NCBI GenBank assembly: GCA_949316235.1
Contig: OX438757.1
Coordinates: 12,704,657-12,768,656 of the forward strand
Origin: Oegoconia quadripuncta
Taxonomy: Eukaryota; Arthropoda; Insecta; Lepidoptera; Autostichidae
Direction of reading: 5' to 3'
Length of the DNA stretch: 64,000 nt
Part shown: positions 43,208 to 54,061 of the stretch, in pieces
How the letters are laid out: each line of letters begins with the position of its first letter
Position numbering within the stretch: the first letter of the stretch is position 1
Notes under the pieces: model-generated
The model's input: only the letters and a program-made list of their open reading frames with translations
Database searches by the model: none
What the model was told of the DNA's origin: nothing
Position numbers and translations under genes: made by a program

Positions 43208-43440
43208 GACGACCGGTTGGTGTAGTGGACAGTGACCCTGTCAGCGAAACCAACGGTTGCGGGTTCGAATCCCGCTAGAGGTAAATGTTTGTTTACCTTT
43301 TTTTCCCGAACGAACATTTATTCCCGAGTCATATAAATATTTATGTATGTATATCCGTTATCTAGTATCCATAGCACAAACTTTGCGTAGTTTGGGACTA
43401 GATGATTGGTGTGAGTGCCCGAAATATTTATTTATTATTT
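43208..43440 (+). repeat. SINE family B, subfamily B2
   Basis: GACGACCGGTTGGTGTAG, B box GGTTCGAATCCC, TTATCTAGTATCCATAGC and GGACTAGATGATTGGTG, ending ATTTATTTATT. It directly abuts the 5' break of the LINE on its left. Confidence 0.8.
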
Positions 43441-43939
43441 TATTTTTTATTTTAACACTTTATTGTACACACACACAAAGAATTATTATTTATTTATTAA
43501 TTGTAAAATGTAGAGAAGTGTGGACAGGACTCCACCTACAAGAGCATGGCTCTTAAATTGAAGAGAGAGAGAGCGAGGGGTACTATTATTGAAGACTTGG
43601 TAACCCTGTCTGAGATTAAGGGTCAGGGCCATGATGGATAAAACAAAGGAGTGTACGTTATACTTAGGTATTTACAAAACTAATTACACTACATAACAGA
43701 TTATGGTTGTGTGTACTCACCATAATAGGCTCATAAATATCTAATGTATTACGAGGTTTGAACCGTGGCCCCTAAATGATAAGTTATTAAAATATTTTGG
43801 GAGAGGTTATGTCCAGAAGGATTGCTATAGGACACGTATTTTCCAACTACCATATTTTTTAGCCCCGCTACTATGTATATACATAACGTCACGACCTTCA
43901 TCCCAAATGGGGTGATTAGGGATGTCCCAGACATAATCA

Positions 43940-44252
43940 TTTTTTTTTAATGCACCACGTTTTCGTATGTTAAGCGAAGATGAGGTCGAAGGTGGAAGCG
44001 TACTGACCCGGAAACCCCAACACATTTGGGGGACTGGCTATCTTATCTCTGACAACCGGAACACAACAATGCTATTAACATTGCTGCTTGGCTGCAGATT
44101 TAGATAAGATGGTGGTAGCTAGCCAGGCGGACATTTTAAATGCCCTACCACCAACCAAACCGAGTACTTAAACATGTACCCCGCTGGGGATCGAACCCGC
44201 GACCTCCGAATCGTAAACCCAATGTTGTTTACATTGAGCCACGGAGGCGGTA
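43940..44252 (-). repeat. SINE family A, near full length
   Basis: T-run at 43940-43948, then tail (shortened), body, B box (GGGGATCGAACCCGCGACC) and head ACATTGAGCCACGGAGG. Confidence 0.85.
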
Positions 44253-44254
44253 AA

Positions 44255-44860
44255 AATGAAAGTTTAGGTGGTCCAAACAACTGGTCACACCCCTGTCTAA
44301 ATTCTCATTGAAACACACATTGCACTAATGCCCCTAGTATTATCATAATATATGCTCATTGCTCAGCACACATACACATATATACTCGGATAACTGCAAG
44401 CAAACACTTGCCTCATTAATACTGTAATTGTATAGTACCTGAAATTATGCCCATTGCAAGCCGAATAGTATAAATTAATATTCTATTTAAACTAAGTTTT
44501 TGTTACTGACACCTGAGATACTGGAATATCTTTGTTTGTGTTGAATTGTAGTCGTCACTGGCTGTTTTATACTTTATGGAACGATTTAAAATTAGAATGT
44601 CTCTCTATAATATTGTCGTTGACTGTATCTGTTTTTTGTCTATCCGTATAATAAAAGATGGCTGGTTTCATGTGAATTCTTTTAACTTTATTTATTTTTT
44701 TGCTTGCCTATCGCCTACACTGTTTTCAACAGTTTGGGAGTCAAAGCTAAATTAATTATGAATACTTACTTAGCTTAGCCTTTAACAGGGCAACATTTTA
44801 TGGTGTTCAATATGTTTATTGAACAATAAACTTCATTATTATGGCTGCTGATAGACACCT
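44255..44860. other. No gene recognised
   Basis: AT-rich sequence with no family or exon recognised. Confidence 0.3.
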
Positions 44861-44862
44861 AT

Positions 44863-44950
44863 TCGACTTATCGGCATATTCCCAGAATTACTACCAAGTA
44901 TGAGCACTATTCGACTTGGTAGTAATTCTGGGAATAGACCGACTTGTCAA
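44863..44950. other. Perfect 22-bp hairpin, pre-miRNA-like
   Basis: TATTCCCAGAATTACTACCA... at 44877-44898 pairs perfectly with 44915-44936 across a 16-nt loop. Further base pairs continue outward through 2-by-2 and 3-by-3 internal loops. Size and shape are compatible with a microRNA precursor, but a decayed palindromic transposon would look the same. Confidence 0.35.
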
Positions 44951-45103
44951 ACTTGCATAAATATAAATACTTGTATTCTAACATCTTATCTTGAACTTAT
45001 GTCTAATTCTCTACATAATAGTAACATGCAATACTTACAAAGGATGATTCAATAGGTGGCTGCACAATTTATTTCATGTAAAATATGTATTCATAAAAAT
45101 TCC

Positions 45104-45550
45104 TTACTGTTCATCGGAAAATTTATATAGTTTGCCCACTAATTGGTACCATACCTCTCGGTCGGGCCAAGTATCAATATGAACCTGCATATATATTCCG
45201 GAGTAAAGGATAATAAAACCAGTGAAATAATCGGTATCAAAACTTTTCTTTTTGAATTCTTCAGGATGCCAGATGACGTAGGTATACGATACCTTACAGG
45301 CGTCACGAGTCTTACTACTTTTCTACCAGATTCTATATATTTCGATATTGAATTCAATATCAGAATGGTTCAAATTTCCATTCGAGAAACACATTCAAAA
45401 TATTAAACTTTCCAAACCGAATATCGATTGTCGATAATCATTTGTCATAATAGGAGATAATATTTGAAGCTCCCGAACATCTTCTGGCGTAATGTAATCA
45501 ACCTGTATATGTACTCGACGCGGCGTGGTCGCGGCATGCGCTCACGCTTA
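45104..45550 (-). pseudogene. Decayed coding region, unidentified
   Basis: One minus-strand frame runs from a TGA near 45550 to TAA at 45104, about 148 codons, with internal stops TGA (about 45415) and TAG (45325-45323). Coding-like stretches include VDYITPEDVRELQILSP, HPEEFKKKSFDTDYFTG, YMQVHIDTWPDREVWYQ and LVGKLYKFSDEQ. AATAAA follows about 33 bp after the final stop. An alternative is a genuine last exon starting at 45322 with an intron upstream. No family was recognised. A plus-strand frame over 45143-45406 is a shadow. Confidence 0.35.
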
Positions 45551-45559
45551 TCACTCGAC

Positions 45560-46427
45560 CTCCAGTCTTGTATGCGTATCGCGGTCCGCACTATTGTACT
45601 ATATGTTCATATGCCAGTTAATCGACAAAATGTTACAACACTATTACCGTGATTTCAAATTCCAATGGCTTACAATTTCTGCCTGCACATTACTAGTTAC
45701 AAATACGCGTGCGTGGTAAAACGTGACTATAAACAGTGTAAGTTAATACTAACTGTGTAAATATATCGAAATGTACTTACTATGTATTTCAATTGGTTGT
45801 CAGTGAAGTTTAAAGTGCAGTCGTGCAAAACGTAGTTTCATATAAATGTACGTAATTAAATTGTTATGATGAAAATCATATCCTATAATATAGTCAAGCT
45901 TCGGATCGAAAGTAATTCTTGTGGTTTACAAATAATAGAAATATCTGTCGATGTTTTATTTCAATTGCATTACTAAGCAAACTAAAGTAATTTACGACAA
46001 ACATCGCGCATGCGTTTGATGAGCACAGACCGCTACCGTATTGTTTACCGCTGTATCATATGACAGACAGGCGATAACGGGTTGCCTAGTCGACGATATA
46101 CTACCACGTCTGTCTGACAGTTGATAAACTATTGCAACGCACATTATGCGCCGCTCGTGAACCCTGAAGTGTGAGCACGTTGCGCGCGCGGTTCTGAATT
46201 TAAAAAAAGGAAATACCTATCGACATAATCTTGGATTAAATGATGCGTCACTATCAGATTAATATTATAGCGATTTTAAATGCAATTTAAATCAGTTAGT
46301 TAAAAAACTGCTTGATATTATGAAGGCGGGTCATGTTAAATAAAATGCTTTGAATTATACAGTAAATCTTTAAAAAAAATGTGAAAGTGAAGTGACTGCA
46401 ACTACAATGTACAGTGTTACAAATTGT
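45560..46427 (+). promoter_or_regulatory. CpG-richer putative promoter region
   Basis: The stretch before the exon at 46465 is enriched in CG dinucleotides compared with its surroundings (CATCGCGCATGCGTTTG, TTGCGCGCGCGGTTC, ACGTCTGTCTGACAG). It contains no transposon I recognise. It is plausibly the promoter and 5' UTR of the plus-strand gene; no TATA box or start site can be fixed. Confidence 0.35.
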
Positions 46428-46454
46428 ATGTGCATGTTACCACAGAATATCTAA
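46428..46454 (+). promoter_or_regulatory. Short upstream ORF before 46465
   Basis: ATG at 46428 opens MCMLPQNI and stops at TAA 46452-46454, ten bases before the main ATG and in a different frame. Confidence 0.3.
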
Positions 46455-46464
46455 TTCTGTCGTA

Positions 46465-46504
46465 ATGGATGTGGATACAGAAGAGCTGAAACTCGAACTC
46501 ACAA
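46465..46504 (+). CDS. Start exon of an unidentified plus-strand gene
   Basis: ATG 46465 begins MDVDTEELKLELT, 13 codons plus one base, then a consensus GTAAGT donor at 46505. It is preceded by a CpG-richer stretch and a short uORF. Phase 1 at the donor matches the microexon at 48148-48167, which in turn leaves phase 0 for the exon at 55032. The joined start is acidic, then lysine-rich, as in many nuclear proteins. A short ATG-to-donor stretch can arise by chance; the support is the consistent phase across three exons. Confidence 0.4.
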
Positions 46505-46944
46505 GTAAGTTGTAATAATTTAGTCTATAAAATATGAAACATCAAGGAAAAAGTACCGTTAACAAGATATTATTCATGTTTTCCTTGAACTTTGTTTACA
46601 TTTAATATTTAGCTCTAGATACCTCATACATAACTTAGGAAAGCTTTATAAATATGTTTAATAGGTATAACAACATTGTATGTTATTATTTTATATTTAA
46701 TAGGGTTAGTCATCAACTGGACACGCGCTGAATTGGACACAATATGTAATATAATTTTCGAGGTAGATAGTGTCACCCTCATTTTACTGTTCCATGAAAT
46801 CTTCGGACTATGTAAAATGTTTGGGATTTCAAAATAAAATAAGAATACCCAAGACAAACCAAATTATTATTTTGTAAACAATCACATCACATTTTATTAT
46901 ATAAGGTACTAATTTATTGCTTTGTACGTCCAAAGGTTTAAAAG

Positions 46945-47140
46945 CCAAAAAAAATCCAATAACAAATTTTGAATTTCGTGAGCACCATGTCGGATTTTTT
47001 ACCATAATCTAACGACACAATGCACTTCGAAATCGGTCAATCCGTCTAGGCTCAGGGGGTAACATAGAAATCTACATACACACATAATATATACATATAT
47101 ACATACACTCGAAAAACATTACCCTCATTCCTTGGGTAGT
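46945..47140 (-). repeat. LINE-like 3' end, family J
   Basis: ATGTCGGATTTTTTACC, TGCACTTCGAAATCGG, GGTAACATAGAAATCTAC and CTCGAAAAACATTACCC, the reverse of 28120-28390. Confidence 0.55.
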
Positions 47141-47202
47141 CGGGTAAACACCGAACCTTTCTGCGAAAAGTACTGCTGCACTCAAATTTTTATAAAAAAA
47201 AA

Positions 47203-47705
47203 ACTAGCTTTTCGTCCGCGGCTTCGACTGTTTTTTTTTTATATGAGAGGGCGGCAAACGAGCATGCGGGTCACCTGATGGAAAGCAACCACCGCCTCCC
47301 ATGGACACCCGCAACACCAAAAGGGTCACAGATGCGTTGCCGGCCTTTGAGGAAGGTGTAGCCTCGTTTCTTGAAGGTTCCAATGTCGTACTTGGTCGGG
47401 AATACCGCTGCAGGAAGTCCGTTCCACAGGATGGCCGTACGTGGTAGGAAGTTTCTTGAGAAACGTACAGTGGTAGACTTCCACTCATCCAGGTTATGTG
47501 GATGGAATTTTAATGTGTGGAATAACTTTACCGCGGGTATGTTTAATTTCTTTATCCCGCGTGAACTACTAACTTTATCGGCATAAAATTATCCTATGTT
47601 TCCAGGGTGTGTTCTATCTGTATACCAAATTTCATCCAATTCCACTCATCAGTAATTGAGCAACACGCAAACATCAAAAACTTTCGCATTTATAATATTT
47701 CTTAG
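47203..47705 (+). repeat. Family Z element split by a CR1 insertion
   Basis: ACTAGCTTTTCGTCCGCGG at 47203-47230 and AATAACTTTACCGCGGG to TTCGCATTTATAATATTTC at 47513-47705 are the two halves of one family Z copy. They are separated by the minus-strand CR1 piece at 47231-47512. Confidence 0.65.
47231..47512 (-). mobile_element. CR1/Jockey-like LINE, truncated insertion
   Basis: Poly(A) (T-run at 47231-47240), then the C-terminal coding DNA: ATGCGGGTCACCTGATGG, GTTGCCGGCCTTTGAGG, AAGTTTCTTGAGAAACG. It is nearly identical over 250 bp to 42660-42910. Confidence 0.75.
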
Positions 47706-47964
47706 ATAGATTATGTTATTTGGAACACTTTCATAATCACGTGTTCAATGAATAAGTACTAAAAAGTAGGGCCTTGTCTACAAATGATTATTATAAGATT
47801 TTAAGAAACCTAAAATTAACGAATCACTTGTCTTTACGTAGATAAAGAAAATCATGTAAAAAATTGAATTTGCTCTAAATGTTAAGTCAACCTCTTCATG
47901 ACCGCCTATCTCCATCAACGCATACATTAACGTCAAATAAAAGTTGTTTATGCATAATTTTGAT

Positions 47965-48004
47965 GGGTCAGAAATTAAACGTCACATCGTTTAATTTCTG
48001 ACCC
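47965..48004. other. Perfect 17-bp intronic hairpin
   Basis: GGGTCAGAAATTAAACG (47965-47981), a 6-nt loop, then its exact complement (47988-48004). It lies in the proposed first intron of the plus-strand gene, 144 bp before the microexon. Confidence 0.6.
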
Positions 48005-48147
48005 TGTATTATAATAGAGTATTTTTAATTTAATGATGATAAATAAAATTGACTGTTAATACCGCTGAAAGAAGATGCTCTATCTAGATATTGTGGATAG
48101 GTATCAGCCTGTAGTGTTAGTTTCTTTCACCTTTTCTTTTCCTACAG

Positions 48148-48167
48148 ATGATGATGATGATGAAGCG
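48148..48167 (+). CDS. 20-nt acidic microexon of the plus-strand gene
   Basis: A very strong acceptor, with an almost pure pyrimidine run (TTTCACCTTTTCTTTTCCTACAG), is followed by 20 nt and a GTAGGT donor at 48168. Joined to the start exon it encodes NDDDDEA and restores phase 0. A (GAT)n microsatellite next to a polypyrimidine tract could also arise by chance. Confidence 0.35.
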
Positions 48168-48404
48168 GTAGGTAGCAGCTTAAACATACTGACTGACAGA
48201 TAAATGGAATACGCCCTATTATTTTAAATTTTTAATGGTTACCACTGTTTATTAACATAGTTATAGGTGACTGTACTAACAAAGATGGACCTTATTGTCT
48301 GGAAAAATAAATGATATTATTATTATTATTTCCAGTAGATTTAAATTGACATTTAACAAATTATATCATGTATCCTAAATCGAAGTAAATGCTTGAACTT
48401 TTTA

Positions 48405-48704
48405 ATTTTTTTTATGCACAACGGGTAGGGACTTGACCTCAATCACACTTGATGTTAAGTGAAGATGAGGTCGAAGGTGGAAGCGTACTGACCCGGAAAC
48501 CCCAACACATTTGGAGGACTGGCTATCTTATCTCTGACAACCGGAACACAACAATGCTATTAACATTGCTGCTTGGAGGCAGATTTAGATAAGATGGTGG
48601 TAGCTAGCCAGGCGGACATTTAAAATGCTCTACCACCAACCAAACTGAGTACTTAAACATGTACCCCGCTGGGGATCGAACCCGCGACAAGCCACGAAGG
48701 CGGT
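48405..48704 (-). repeat. SINE family A with a deletion in the promoter region
   Basis: T-run, TGCACAACGGGTAGG, full tail and body, then GGGGATCGAACCCGCGAC joins straight to AAGCCACGAAGGCGG. About 35 bp between the A and B boxes is lost. Confidence 0.85.
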
Positions 48705-49146
48705 TTGGAATTGACAGATGCTCTTTTTCGGAAAAACGCTTCCAAATTGCTGTCCTCCCGTTTGCCTCTAAAGGTGCCCCTTAGATTATTCAGCAAATAA
48801 CATAAATTGAAAATTTTGGAATCCCAATAGGGAGTAAACCTAAATAGAGACTTGCTTTGTATGTTATTATGGTTTGTCCCTGGGGGGTTTTATAAATTTT
48901 CAACTCATGGTAAACATACCCCTATTCGAAATTAGTAATTTATTATTAGGATTAGTAATTTCAAAGATTAACTCATACAAATATACAAACAATAACTTTA
49001 CCTCTTTATAATGTTAGTGCTAAATGTATTTTACGGATATTAGAATGACAGTAAAATTAATTTTATTTTATGTTTAGGATTTACTTTTTGAGCAGATGTA
49101 TTCTCGAGTTATACGTGATTTCGACCATGAATAAAAAAGTACTATA

Positions 49147-50003
49147 CAGGGCGTCCCAAAGTTATGGGACATGAAGGGGAAGTACCTTAAATATCGTAGA
49201 TAGTGAATTTTGCTCAAAGAAGACTTTATGTTATTTTTAAAAGTTAGTAATTCTGCATTCATAGATTTTCTAAAAATTATTTGCTTCGGCTGGGAATCGA
49301 ACCGACTCAAATGTGAAAAAAAAAACACCCTACTTTTATGATGCCAATCGAAAGAATAGCTAAAAAATAATAACTCTGCCTAAGTAACATAGTATTTTAA
49401 AAGAAAGGAACAACGTGAAATTAATCATTTTAATCAAATAAAAAACATACATGAAACTGCCGTAGTCAATTAAGTAGGTATTTTTTTGTAAATTAATTAA
49501 TTAAATGCTCAAAATGTGATCCCTCTTGTCTTACGCAAATCGCCAATCTTTTAATGAGCCCGCTGCCTGTTGATTTTCTAATCATTTTATGGTGAACACT
49601 CGATGTGATATGGCACAATTCTGTTTGCAACTTATTTACGAATAATCAATGCTATCTTTGGAATGATAATATCGCTACTTTTCGAACGTCGTCGGCAATA
49701 AATAACTTTCTTGAAATTTGACTCAATCATTTTATGTTGTTCCTTTCTTTTAAAATACTATGTTACTTAGGCAGAGTTATTATTTTTTAGCTATTCTTTC
49801 GATTGGCATCATAAAAGTAGGGTGTTTTTTTTTTCACATTTAAGTCGGTTCGATTCCCAGCCGAAGCAAGTAATTTTTAGAAAATCTATGAATGCAGAAT
49901 TACTAACTTTTAAAAATAACATAAAGTCTTCTTTGAGCAAAATTCACTATCTACAATATTTAAGGTACTTCCCCTTCATGTCCCATAACTTTGGGACGCC
50001 CTG
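49147..50003. mobile_element. Mariner-like element with 270-bp inverted repeats
   Basis: The ends CAGGGCGTCCCAAAGTTATG and CATAACTTTGGGACGCCCTG are flanked by TA (49145-49146, 50004-50005). Inverted repeats of about 268 bp (49147-49414 and 49736-50003) are nearly identical. The 320-bp centre still codes, on the minus strand, for a transposase C-terminus: LCHITSSVHHKMIRKS, then GLIKRLAICVRQEGSHFEHL before TAA near 49495. An RLxxCIxxxGxHFEHL ending is usual in Tc1/mariner-superfamily transposases. It is a deletion derivative and cannot code for a full transposase. Matching open frames in the two arms are shadows of the repeat. Confidence 0.75.
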
Positions 50004-50009
50004 TATAGA

Positions 50010-50780
50010 AGATTACATTCCTCATAACTATTAATATTTCTTAAAAGTTTATATCTTTCAAGTTATAAATTGTGAACTTATATATTTTGACTACATAGCT
50101 TATGACACGTAACTAGCCCTACAGTATATAAAACGCGACGAAAACTCGACCATCCGCTGACATTCACTGTCATTACGTGAAAGGTGCGTGACTGCCCACA
50201 TACGTATGGCAGTTCACCGTAAAGATCAGCTATTTTAGCCATCTTCGAACGCACCAGCGCCAAACCAACTAGGAGTCAAAGTGGACGCTATGGCCAAAAT
50301 CGGTCATTATCATCATCAATTACTTGATTCAACCGCACCGTACTCTACTAAATTTTAATCAGTTCGAACCTAGTACAAACAGCTTCCCCGTATGCCACTA
50401 TCGAATCCGGTCTTATCGTAATGGAAGTTTACTCTAATCATTAGGTAGCTACGCCCTCTGTACTCCCGAGTCCATACCTACTCCTACTGTAACTCCAATA
50501 AAACAGTGGTGGAAGGTAGAAGGTGTCCTACATAACTATTGTGCTACCTTGGATTCAAGACTTACGGAAAGAAATAGGTAAGAAAAAAGAAGTTTCCCAC
50601 TTGCCTCCTTCTTCTTCTAATTTAAGAGCTCCGCTCTTGTCGGTGGAGTAACCGCCATTCCTTTCCTTTGCCTCCTAGGCAAATGAAATTCAACGACGCA
50701 TTAAGGCCAACCCTATGGTTCCCCATAGAGTTGGCCTTAGTGCGCCGTTGAAGTTCGAGTCGAGTTCGAAGGTCGAAGTT
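50010..50780. other. Mostly unannotated; one family K scrap
   Basis: Only 50460-50585 is recognised (CCTACTGTAACTCC, TGTGCTACCTTGGATTC; family K). An inverted motif CGACGCATTAAGGCCAAC / GTTGGCCTTAGTGCGCCG at 50693-50747 forms a small hairpin. No exon seen. Confidence 0.35.
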
Positions 50781-50782
50781 AA

Positions 50783-51100
50783 ACCGCCTCCGTGGCTCAA
50801 TATAAACAACATTATTACGATTCGGAGGTCGCGGGTTCGCATCCCAGCGGGGTACATGTTTAAGTACTCGGTTTGGGGCATTTTTAATGTCCGCCTGGCT
50901 AGCTACCACCATCTTATCTAAATCTGCCAAGCAGCAATGTTAATAGCATTGTTGTGTTCCGGTTGTCAGAGATAAGATAGCCAGTCCCCCAAATGTGTTG
51001 GGGTTTCCGGGTCAGTACGCTCCCACCTTCGACCTCGTCTTCACTTAACATCAGGTGTGATTGAGGTCAAATACGAAACCGTCGTGCATACAAAAAAAAG
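50783..51100 (+). repeat. SINE family A, near full length
   Basis: Head ACCGCCTCCGTGGCTCAAT, B box with one inserted base (GGTTCGCATCCC), body and tail to GTCGTGCATACAAAAAAAAG. A small deletion removes GGTTGGTGGTA. Confidence 0.85.
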
Positions 51101-51787
51101 TTCTTATACCTACACCACGTACCCGTCCTGCGGCTAGATGCAGCGAGCAGAGAGTAGCAGAAGACTCGGAAAGCTCTGGACGGCGACTTGACGATCACAT
51201 ATTTCTCTCAGTCGCACATTACAAGGTTTTTCATACCTTGCTATAAAAATAATCCTGTACCGTCTCTTTCTCCTGTAAACTATATACTATGACCTCATGA
51301 TACGATGATATTATCTGATATAAAATTTATATTATCTTGCTCATCAGCCCACGCTAATCCACTACTGGACAGTGACCTTGAGAGATGGAAATTTTTACAA
51401 CACGTAGGTATAATGAGCCACCTGCCTGGCTCAAGACTGCGAATATAAACTATTATTCACAGTAAAGCCCTATATATTTCTGATAAGTTGATCAGAAATA
51501 CACCAGTAGTTTTTACGTGATATATTAATTATCAAACCGATAAAATCCCAAAAATTATTTCCCTAATCTACCCTTCACTGTGATTTTATACAAAATACCA
51601 GTGAATATTCAAAACGTACATTTAAATAAATTCAAAACCATCGTAAAACAATATACTAAAATATTTCTAACCATTTGAATGTTAAGCAAGCATCGACCTA
51701 GGCGATATTCAATGTAATAATTATACAATAGAATACATATTTTATCATGTTTTGTCGAATCACAAATTATTACCCAAAACCTACTTA

Positions 51788-51975
51788 AAAAGAGCAACCC
51801 TTAAGTTTCTTGCTCGTTCTTCTCTGGGGAGTAAACTCTATGCTGTGTGATTTTTTTTTTAATTTTTCATAAATCAGTAATTGAATTTTGAGCGGTGAAA
51901 TTGTCACAATTATTTTTATTGCACGCCCAAAACACAAAGTATCGCTGTAATTGTGTATGCAATAAAGTGTTAAAA
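51788..51975 (+). repeat. LINE 3' end, family H
   Basis: GTTTCTTGCTCGTTCTTC, TCTGGGGAG, then an AATAAAGTG signal and AATAATAATAA tail. Confidence 0.45.
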
Positions 51976-52032
51976 TAATAATAATAACACTTCGTCTTTG
52001 TTATTCCTATAAATAATTGGTTTTTATTAATA

Positions 52033-52420
52033 ACTAGCTTTCCGCCCGCGGTTTCGCGCGCTTTAATTTATCTTGTGGGAACTACTGTTTATCGGGATAA
52101 ATAATCCTATGTTTTAATACAGGTTAAGTCCTACCTATTATACCAAATATCATCCAAGTTCATCCGTTTCACCGTGATTAAGCAACAAACAAACATCCAA
52201 ACTTTGGCATTTATATAAATATAATACTACCTTTTGGAATAACTTTATCGCGGAAATTTGTTTGACCCGGTTACTACTTACTTTATCGGGTAAAATATGT
52301 CCCAGGTCTTAATCCAGGGTATGTTTTATCTATAAACCAAATTTCATCCAAATGCGTTCATCCGTTTCGCCGTGAACAAACAAACAAACAAACATCCAAA
52401 CTTTCGCATTTATAATATTA
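52033..52420 (+). repeat. Two adjacent family Z copies
   Basis: Copy 1 (52033-52226): ACTAGCTTTCCGCCCGCGG to GGCATTTATATAAATATAA. Copy 2 (52235-52420): GGAATAACTTTATCGCGG to TTCGCATTTATAATATTA. They lie in the same orientation with 8 bp between. Confidence 0.65.
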
Positions 52421-52429
52421 TTTATTTAG

Positions 52430-52580
52430 GTATTTATTTAACACTTTATTGTATATAAGCATACACGTCAAACAAAACAAAAAAACAGGAGAATATTAAA
52501 ATATACAAAAGGCGAGCTTATCTCTATAAGAGATCTCTTCCAGCAAACCTCAGTAAGGAGACAATATTAGATAAAGAAAT
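52430..52580 (-). repeat. LINE 3' end, family F type
   Basis: Reverse of ACAATAAAGTGTTAAATA preceded by ATATTCTCCTGTTTTTTTG, then GCGAGCTTATCTCTATAAG and ATCTCTTCCAGC. It matches 6015-6110 almost base for base over 65 nt. Confidence 0.6.
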
Positions 52581-52595
52581 TATCTATATACAAAA

Positions 52596-53232
52596 CTAGC
52601 TATTACCCGCGAATTAGTCCGATTCATTCTACTGCCAAATGCGTCACTCTATGCCTCAAAAGGAATCCCACTAATACTACTTAACCTACAGGCACCAGTC
52701 GTTTTTCTGGGATAAAAATTAGCCTATATATTGTTTATCCAGCTCCTAATCATACATGCATTGTGCGTACAGTATTGCGCAAGATTCGAACGAATTATGG
52801 CAAGCGCATGTTTACTTACGAAGGAGCACAGCTTTTTAACAATTTACCCTCAGATATTAAAGAAATAACTTCATACAACCAATAGAAAAAAAAATTATCT
52901 CTACACGTATTGGTGATTTACAATATAATATAGATATTAATGTGAAATATTTACTCTCTAATTTTGGATAGGTATTCCGCTTTGTGCAGATAGTGCGAAA
53001 CGGATACCTACTTAGTGATTTTGTGTAGTGCGAGTGCGAACGATATAATTTAGTTACCTACCATTATTTAATTATCCTTTTTCTCATGTAAGTGACTGCA
53101 GTCTTTGTGAGAAATAAATAATCTTTGAACTGAATCTGTATACCAACCAAATTTGAACCAAAGCCATCCAGCCGTTACATATTTACACATATACCTACAC
53201 AAACTCTCGCATTTATAATATTAGTTGGGATA
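52596..53232 (+). repeat. Family Z-like element interrupted by a LINE fragment
   Basis: ACTAGCTATTACCCGCG to GCCTATATATTGTTTATCC (52596-52740) and TATACCAACCAAATTTG to CGCATTTATAATATTAG (53138-53225) are two ends of one element. Between them, 52785-53135 carries a plus-strand LINE C-terminus (TNYGKRMFTYEGAQLFN, NLPSDIKEITSYN) ending GAGAAATAAATAATC. Confidence 0.55.
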
Positions 53233-53631
53233 ATGAAAGTGTTAATAATTATTATTGTTAACTATATTTCCCAACTCCACTTCACATTGGCCAGGTGCGC
53301 TCTTCACAACGCCAGGTAGTCGGCTTTTTTGATATTATTTTTTGTAACAAGCGGCTACCTATAGCATAAATTAACACTTGACACATTGTGGTTTTCGTAT
53401 TTCACCTTATCAGCACTATAAGCTGAGGGAAAAAATCAATAACACGTGTTTACCCGCTGTCCTGATAACGTAGAATACTGTATCTTGGTACACACAGCTA
53501 CTGTATTACTACTACCTACTACCGGAGTTTGTACTTATCTATTTATTTATGTTTAAATAAATAAATGGTTAACAATTAAAAGATTTTATTTTAAAGAATC
53601 AAACTATCACTTATAAACGTTACATTTTTCT

Positions 53632-53722
53632 GAATTAAAAGCTGACTCCCCAGAGAAGAACGAGCACGAAACTCAAGGATCGCCTTTTTTTAAGTAGGAT
53701 TTTGGTTACAATGTGTGATTTT
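53632..53722 (-). repeat. LINE 3' end, family H
   Basis: GCTGACTCCCCAGAGAAG, AACGAGCACGAAACTC and GTAGGATTTTGGTTAC, as at 18765-18925. Confidence 0.5.
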
Positions 53723-53969
53723 ATTTATTATTATTTGTTTGTTTGTTTGTAAACGCTTTGCTTTAATTGTACAAAAAGGCAATACATTAATTATTACCTT
53801 TGTATTATATTTTCTCATTATTTTCTATTTATATATATATATAACTTATTACGTGAACGAAAATCAGCGACACTTTTAAATAGGTTACTCATTTTAATAG
53901 ACATTATCGACAAATAATGAAAAAAAAAATAACATAAATAAATACGTTTCTTGTTCATAATCATTATTG

Positions 53970-54050
53970 TCGTGTCAGGAACGTCAAAAGAATAGAACAA
54001 CCGGTCTATTCCCGTGGCAGTCGTAAAACGAGACTAGGGGACTTTACTGA
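53970..54050 (+). repeat. Family E fragment
   Basis: GTCAAAAGAATAGAAC, GGTCTATTCCCGTGGC, AGTCGTAAAACGAGACTAGG. Confidence 0.45.
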
Positions 54051-54061
54051 ATATACCGGAT

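Noticed and set aside
49074..50034. Two near-identical ORFs on opposite strands, as if a duplicated gene
   Set aside because: They are the two inverted arms of the mariner-like element; the frames continue into unrelated flanks.
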